Shown here: one piece after another, positions 60,503 through 64,000 of the stretch
Numbering within the stretch: position 1 is the first letter of the stretch
Layout: each line of letters starts with the position of its first letter
Assembly: GCA_019638775.1 (NCBI GenBank)
Contig: JAHBTD010000001.1
Span: 1,178,001-1,242,000, forward strand
DNA from: Fimbriimonadaceae bacterium
GTDB taxonomy: Bacteria; Armatimonadota; Fimbriimonadia; Fimbriimonadales; Fimbriimonadaceae
DNA length: 64,000 bases
Direction of reading: 5' to 3'
The notes under the pieces: model-generated
Told to the model about the DNA's origin: nothing
The model's input: only the letters and a program-made list of their open reading frames with translations
Database searches by the model: none
Program-made: the position numbers and the translations under genes

Positions 60503-63256
60503 CTACCCCGTACTCTGCATCGCCGCCGCTAGCCCTGCAATCGTCTGCAGCACCGCCTCACGCCAAACTCCATCCTGCTCATCCTCCGGCAGATCAGCCC
60601 AGCGGTCCATCAAAGCCACCTGCATTCGGTTTAATGGCAACACCATCGGATTCCGAAACTCCACCGTTGCCCTCACCGTTTTCGCACTATCCAGCAGCTC
60701 CTGCGAACCCGAAAGCTCCAAGATAGATTCCACGCTCCGTCCATATTCGGCCTCAATATCCCCTTGCATCCGTGTGCCAAGAGCCACCGGCTGCACCCGT
60801 GCCGAATACATTCGCGACGTTGGTAGATGCGCCCGTACAAGCTCAAGCTGAGCGTTGTCCATGACTGTGCGGAAGAACGGCCACCGGCTGTGCATGTCCG
60901 CCAACAGCGGCTTATTGGCATACCCCTGCAAGCCCGTGCCCATCCCATACCAGCCGACCAACACGTGTCGACTCTGCACCCAAGCAAAGTTCCACGGGAT
61001 CGCCCGAAGCTGGGACATCCCGCCAAGCATCTTGCCCGGACGGAAAACGGGACGAGACGCAATGGTCAGGAGTGAAATGAACTCAATCGGCGTGGCCTGA
61101 GAGTAGAAGCTCCAAAAATCCGAATCGTCGTAAACCATCTTTCGATAGGCGTCTCGGGCATCGGCAGAGATCGTTCGCATCGCCTCATGAAACTCGGGCG
61201 GATCAGAAACCGCATCTCGCGCCGAAGCGATGATCACCGCGTTGACAATCTGCTCCAGATGTCTATGCGCAATGGGCCGTAACGCGTATCGGAACGAGAT
61301 CACTTCACCCTGCTCGGTAAAGCGCACCTGCCCTTGGAACGACCCTGGTGGCTGAGAAAGGATGGCCCGGTTCGCGCGGCCCCCTCCTCGCCCAACTGTT
61401 CCGCCGCGCCCATGAAAGAGCCGTAGTTTGATCCCAGCCTCGCTGCTCGCCTTTGCAAGTTCGCTTTGCGCCGAGTACAACGCCCAGTTCGCGGCGAGGT
61501 AGCCACCGTCTTTGCTGGAGTCGGAATAGCCGAGCATGACTTCCTGACAGCCGCCCCGAGAGCTCAAATGCGAACGATAGATCGGTTGCGCGTAAAGCTC
61601 AGCCATCAGCGCCCCTCCCCGCTCAAGATCGCCGACCGTCTCAAAAAGCGGTACCGAATCGATCTCACTGCGCAGGCTCCCATCGGGCTGAACATGGACC
61701 AGACCTGCCTCCTTTGCCAGAAGCAGAACCTCAAGAATGTCGCTGATCCCGTGCGTCATTGAGATGACATAAGCTTGGATGCTGTCCTTTGAGAGTAGGC
61801 GCTTCGCCCGCTTGATCACGTCGAACACATCCAGTACGTTCCGAACCCTATCATCTGTCGTGAAATCGGCAGGAACCAGCGGCCTCGGGTTCGCAAGCTC
61901 CTGCGTTAGAAGCGCCACTCGGTCCGCTTCGCTGAGTTCGGAATAAGCGGGTGTCACCCCCGCCGCAGCCAGCAACGCCGAAACCGCGCGCTCATGCTCT
62001 TCCGAGTGCTGTCGAATATCCAGCGTGGCCAGATGGAACCCATAAACCTCGACGCGTCGAAGCAACAGCGGCAACTCGCCAAACTCGGCGGCAAGCTCGC
62101 CCTGGTTCTCGCGGAAGCTCTCCATCATCAGTCGAAGGTCGTCGGCAAAGGCTTCGGCGCTGCTGTATCCGATAAGGCTCTCGTGTGGGTGCCCCTTTCG
62201 AAGCTCTTCAAGGTCGGTGTGCATCGACCGTAGTCGCGCCAACATCGTGTGGATTTTCAGCACATACCGCTCTTGTGCGTATCGCTCTTGAATCCAAGTC
62301 GAAACTTTCGTTTCTTGAATGTCTGCGGCAAGAACTTGCTCAAATCGCTCACTCACCGGGACTAGCCGACTGCTGTTTGTGAGTTGCATCCGAAGTCGGT
62401 CGAGGGCGTTGATGTGGTTTTCAAGGATCGCTTGACGGTGATCTAGCAAGGTCTGCCAAGTGACTTCTGGCGTGACCTTGGGGTTACCATCGCGGTCCCC
62501 GCCGACCCACGACCGATAGGCAATCAGGTTCGGAATTGTCCAGTCTTTTTCGGGATAGTGCTTGCGGAGGGCGCGGGCAAGGTCGTCATACAGCCACGGC
62601 ACAACTTCAAAAATCGTCCGCTCAAAGAAGTAAAGCGCGTTCCGAACCTCCTCACGAACCGTGAGCGAGGTGGTGCGCATCTCGTCGGTCTGCCATAGCT
62701 GGGTGAGAGCCAGCCGAATCCTGTCGGTGTGTCTCCCCGTCGCGTCCAGCGGGTCTTTGAGGTTACAGCCCTCCCCCGCATCCTCCTCGGCAAGCTCCAG
62801 CGCCACCCGCAAAATCTTGTCGAGAACGGCCCTGCGTCGAGCCTCGGTCGGGTGAGCGGTTAGAGTCGGGCAAATCCAAATCTCTTGCAAGAGCGTTTCG
62901 ACTTCCTCGGCGGTTTTGCCCTGCTGCTTGAGCCACCCAATCGCCTCCGAGATCGACTCGTTGCGGCCCTCCGCGCGGCGAACCCGGTTGATGCGCACAA
63001 TCTCCTTCTGTTCGGCGACGTTGATGAGCTGAAAAACGACCGTGTAGGCCCGGGCCAAACGCAAAATCCGCTCCGGTGCTTCCGGGAGAGGTGCGCTTGG
63101 GTCAGCTACCAACTGCCTTGCCTGAGCCACAAACTCAGGCCCTTCCTGATCCTCCAAGACAGCGCCCAATGCCGCGTCGAGAATCTCAATATCCCGCGAC
63201 AAAGATTCCGACAGCCCATACTGCCGCGCATTCAAACCAAGAAAGGGTCCAGACAT
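60503..63256 (-). CDS. ppc: Phosphoenolpyruvate carboxylase
   Basis: A 917-residue enzyme that carboxylates PEP with bicarbonate to oxaloacetate, replenishing the TCA cycle. Motifs: catalytic His in PTLTAHPTEARRR (about residue 134), GGDRDGNPKV, GYSDSSKDGGYLAANW, LFHGRGGTVGRGGG and the arginine of FRYALRPIAHRHLEQ. Length is normal and the C-terminal regulatory-type ending TIAGLAAAMQSTG is present. The ATG at 63256 is preceded by a TAAGCT-N6 leaderless promoter. It is divergent from the truncated selenoprotein gene (80-base gap), so the two promoters share that space. Confidence 0.97.
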   Translation of the reverse strand: MSGPFLGLNARQYGLSESLSRDIEILDAALGAVLEDQEGPEFVAQARQLVADPSAPLPEAPERILRLARAYTVVFQLINVAEQKEIVRINRVRRAEGRNESISEAIGWLKQQGKTAEEVETLLQEIWICPTLTAHPTEARRRAVLDKILRVALELAEEDAGEGCNLKDPLDATGRHTDRIRLALTQLWQTDEMRTTSLTVREEVRNALYFFERTIFEVVPWLYDDLARALRKHYPEKDWTIPNLIAYRSWVGGDRDGNPKVTPEVTWQTLLDHRQAILENHINALDRLRMQLTNSSRLVPVSERFEQVLAADIQETKVSTWIQERYAQERYVLKIHTMLARLRSMHTDLEELRKGHPHESLIGYSSAEAFADDLRLMMESFRENQGELAAEFGELPLLLRRVEVYGFHLATLDIRQHSEEHERAVSALLAAAGVTPAYSELSEADRVALLTQELANPRPLVPADFTTDDRVRNVLDVFDVIKRAKRLLSKDSIQAYVISMTHGISDILEVLLLAKEAGLVHVQPDGSLRSEIDSVPLFETVGDLERGGALMAELYAQPIYRSHLSSRGGCQEVMLGYSDSSKDGGYLAANWALYSAQSELAKASSEAGIKLRLFHGRGGTVGRGGGRANRAILSQPPGSFQGQVRFTEQGEVISFRYALRPIAHRHLEQIVNAVIIASARDAVSDPPEFHEAMRTISADARDAYRKMVYDDSDFWSFYSQATPIEFISLLTIASRPVFRPGKMLGGMSQLRAIPWNFAWVQSRHVLVGWYGMGTGLQGYANKPLLADMHSRWPFFRTVMDNAQLELVRAHLPTSRMYSARVQPVALGTRMQGDIEAEYGRSVESILELSGSQELLDSAKTVRATVEFRNPMVLPLNRMQVALMDRWADLPEDEQDGVWREAVLQTIAGLAAAMQSTG

Positions 63257-63268
63257 ATATGGAGCTTA
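63257..63268 (-). promoter_or_regulatory. Leaderless -10 box of ppc, TAAGCT-N6-ATG
   Basis: On the minus strand TAAGCT (63268-63263) is followed by ccatat and the ppc ATG at 63256. It is the same -10 sequence and spacing as before the creatininase-family gene. Confidence 0.6.
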
Positions 63269-63324
63269 CTATCTTGGTCGAAGCGTCGGCATGGCGGATT
63301 GATTCTCAGAAAATGAGGTTGCTG

Positions 63325-63336
63325 TACAATGGTTCT
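63325..63336 (+). promoter_or_regulatory. Leaderless -10 box of the terminal redoxin gene, TACAAT-N6-ATG
   Basis: TACAAT (63325-63330) is followed by ggttct and ATG 63337, the same box and spacing as kynU. It argues for the start at 63337 rather than the ATG at 63313. Confidence 0.55.
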
Positions 63337-64000
63337 ATGCTTGCCGCCCTTTTCATGACCGTTCTCGCGCAGACCCCGGCGAAGATCGAGGTCGGGAAGC
63401 CGATCCCCGACGTTGCCATCCAGGACATGAACGGCAAGACCGTTCGCCTCTCCCAGTTCCGAGGGAAAAAGCTGATCCTCTTCAATTGGGCCTCGTGGTG
63501 AGGCTGCCGAGAGCAGCTGCCCGGGTGGCAGGCCTTCGTAGAATTGAACAAGAACCGCGACTTCGTTTTCGCTGCCGTGGCGATGGACGTTGGCGGAATC
63601 CCCGCAGCCAAACCCCATTACGACAAGGCAAAAGCAACCTATCTGACGCTGGTCGATTCGCAGAACGCCCTCGCGGATGCCTTCGGTTTCCAGCTCATCC
63701 CCAACGGGTTCCTCATCGATGAAGCCGGAGTTCTGCGCTATCAAAAGGTCGGTGGGTTTGAAGTGCGAAGCCCAGCCACTCAAAAAGAGATCGACGCTTT
63801 CTTGGCCCTTCCATCCGTAAAGAGCGATGGAACCGGTGTTGAGCCAGTTGATGATCGCGCGATTGAGAGTGATCTGCGCGACGCACTATCGCAAACTCCC
63901 AATGACGGTCACGCCAATCTTGAGCTTGGTCGATTCCTGCACCGGCAAGGCAAGTCCCGCGAAGCGCTGCTCTACCTCCGCAGAGCAGCTACCGAGATGC
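63337..64000 (+). CDS. Redoxin-domain selenoprotein, U-G-C active site, cut by window end
   Basis: One frame runs from 63337 to the end of the window apart from TGA at 63499-63501. Before it: a short signal-like segment (MLAALFMTVLAQ) and a redoxin start (KIEVGKPIPDVAIQDMNGKT, KKLILFNWASW). After it: GCREQLPGWQAFVELN, AFGFQLIPNGFLIDEAGVL (cis-Pro loop) and a helical, possibly TPR-like segment (NLELGRFLHRQGKSREALLY) up to the edge. TGA falls where the first active-site Cys is expected, giving Sec55-Gly-Cys57. A hairpin with the geometry of a bacterial SECIS follows the UGA. The likely role is a secreted redox enzyme; the C-terminus is outside the window. Confidence 0.83.
63517..63531 (+). promoter_or_regulatory. 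Candidate bacterial SECIS hairpin
   Basis: ctgcc (63517-63521) pairs with ggcag (63527-63531) around cgggt, starting 15 bases after the UGA and with G as the second loop base, within the known spacing range of bacterial SECIS elements. An alternative, larger stem (ggctgcc with ggcaggcc, one bulge) uses the same right arm. Confidence 0.55.

Noticed and set aside
21892-64000. Genome-wide reassignment of UGA (for example to Trp or Gly)
   Set aside because: Many complete genes end at TGA at the expected C-terminus (fabF, lipA, nitrilase), and both internal TGAs fall only at redox cysteine positions.

Overview
The window is a stretch of bacterial chromosome from a diderm organism with lipopolysaccharide. 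It carries BamA, a Skp/OmpH-like chaperone, TamB and LpxD, together with a type A RNase P RNA, a kynureninase, GH3 and GH109 glycosidases, a tricorn-like protease and several DUF-type secreted proteins. The overall flavour (very short leaders, AxxT-type -10 boxes directly before start codons, intergenic palindromic boilerplate, sugar-active enzymes) suggests an uncultured Armatimonadota/Fimbriimonadia-like bacterium. That placement is an inference from gene content only. UGA is a normal stop in most genes here, yet it lies in frame at the redox-active cysteine position of two separate thioredoxin-fold genes, so the organism very probably decodes UGA as selenocysteine.

Layout. 1-432 is the 3' end of fabF. 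0.8-8.8 kb holds a DUF4173 membrane protein, a Tat-exported GH109-type oxidoreductase, a creatininase-family amidase, kynureninase and a GH3 glycosidase. 9-12 kb holds a cysteine-rich PrcB_C-domain protein and several small proteins. 12-14.8 kb is an AT-richer patch with an XRE regulator, a clear tandem operator and two unrecognised exported proteins. 15-22 kb holds a tricorn-like protease, cinA and a DUF5916 outer-membrane protein. 21.9-23.0 kb is the first selenocysteine-type redoxin (UGPC), followed by RNase P RNA (minus strand), an unknown 408-residue protein and lipA. 26.4-35.8 kb is the envelope cluster tamB-bamA-ompH-lipoprotein-lpxD with overlapping reading frames. 35.8-45 kb holds a beta-propeller protein, a Het-C/phospholipase-C-like protein, a basic-secretory-protein peptidase, a class A beta-lactamase, a VanW-glycosyltransferase fusion, a DEAD-box helicase with a repeat-rich tail and a rhodanese.

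45.2-53.0 kb is an integrated element. A tRNA-Ala(CGC) gene is abutted by a large serine recombinase whose last codons lie inside the tRNA 3' end, and an 8-bp copy of the tRNA 3' terminus lies at the far edge. The element carries an orphan Phd/YefM antitoxin, an HTH protein, an ImmA/IrrE peptidase, a small coupled partner and a sigma-like protein on the minus strand. On the plus strand it carries a compact ubiquitin-like cassette: a double-Ubl protein, an E1-like ThiF protein with a DUF6791 N-terminus, and a DUF6527 zinc protein, followed by a SEC-C motif protein. This is a candidate Ubl-based defence or stress island.

53.1-64 kb returns to core sequence: an unknown exported protein, a frameshifted Asp/Glu racemase, an ankyrin/haem-motif/prenyltransferase-like protein, a K+ channel with RCK domain, an SbtA-type bicarbonate transporter, an atypical nitrilase, PEP carboxylase and, divergent from it and cut by the window end, the second selenocysteine-type redoxin (U-G-C) with a SECIS-like hairpin after its UGA. 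At least six genes share an exact TAnnnT-N6-ATG arrangement, indicating leaderless transcription.
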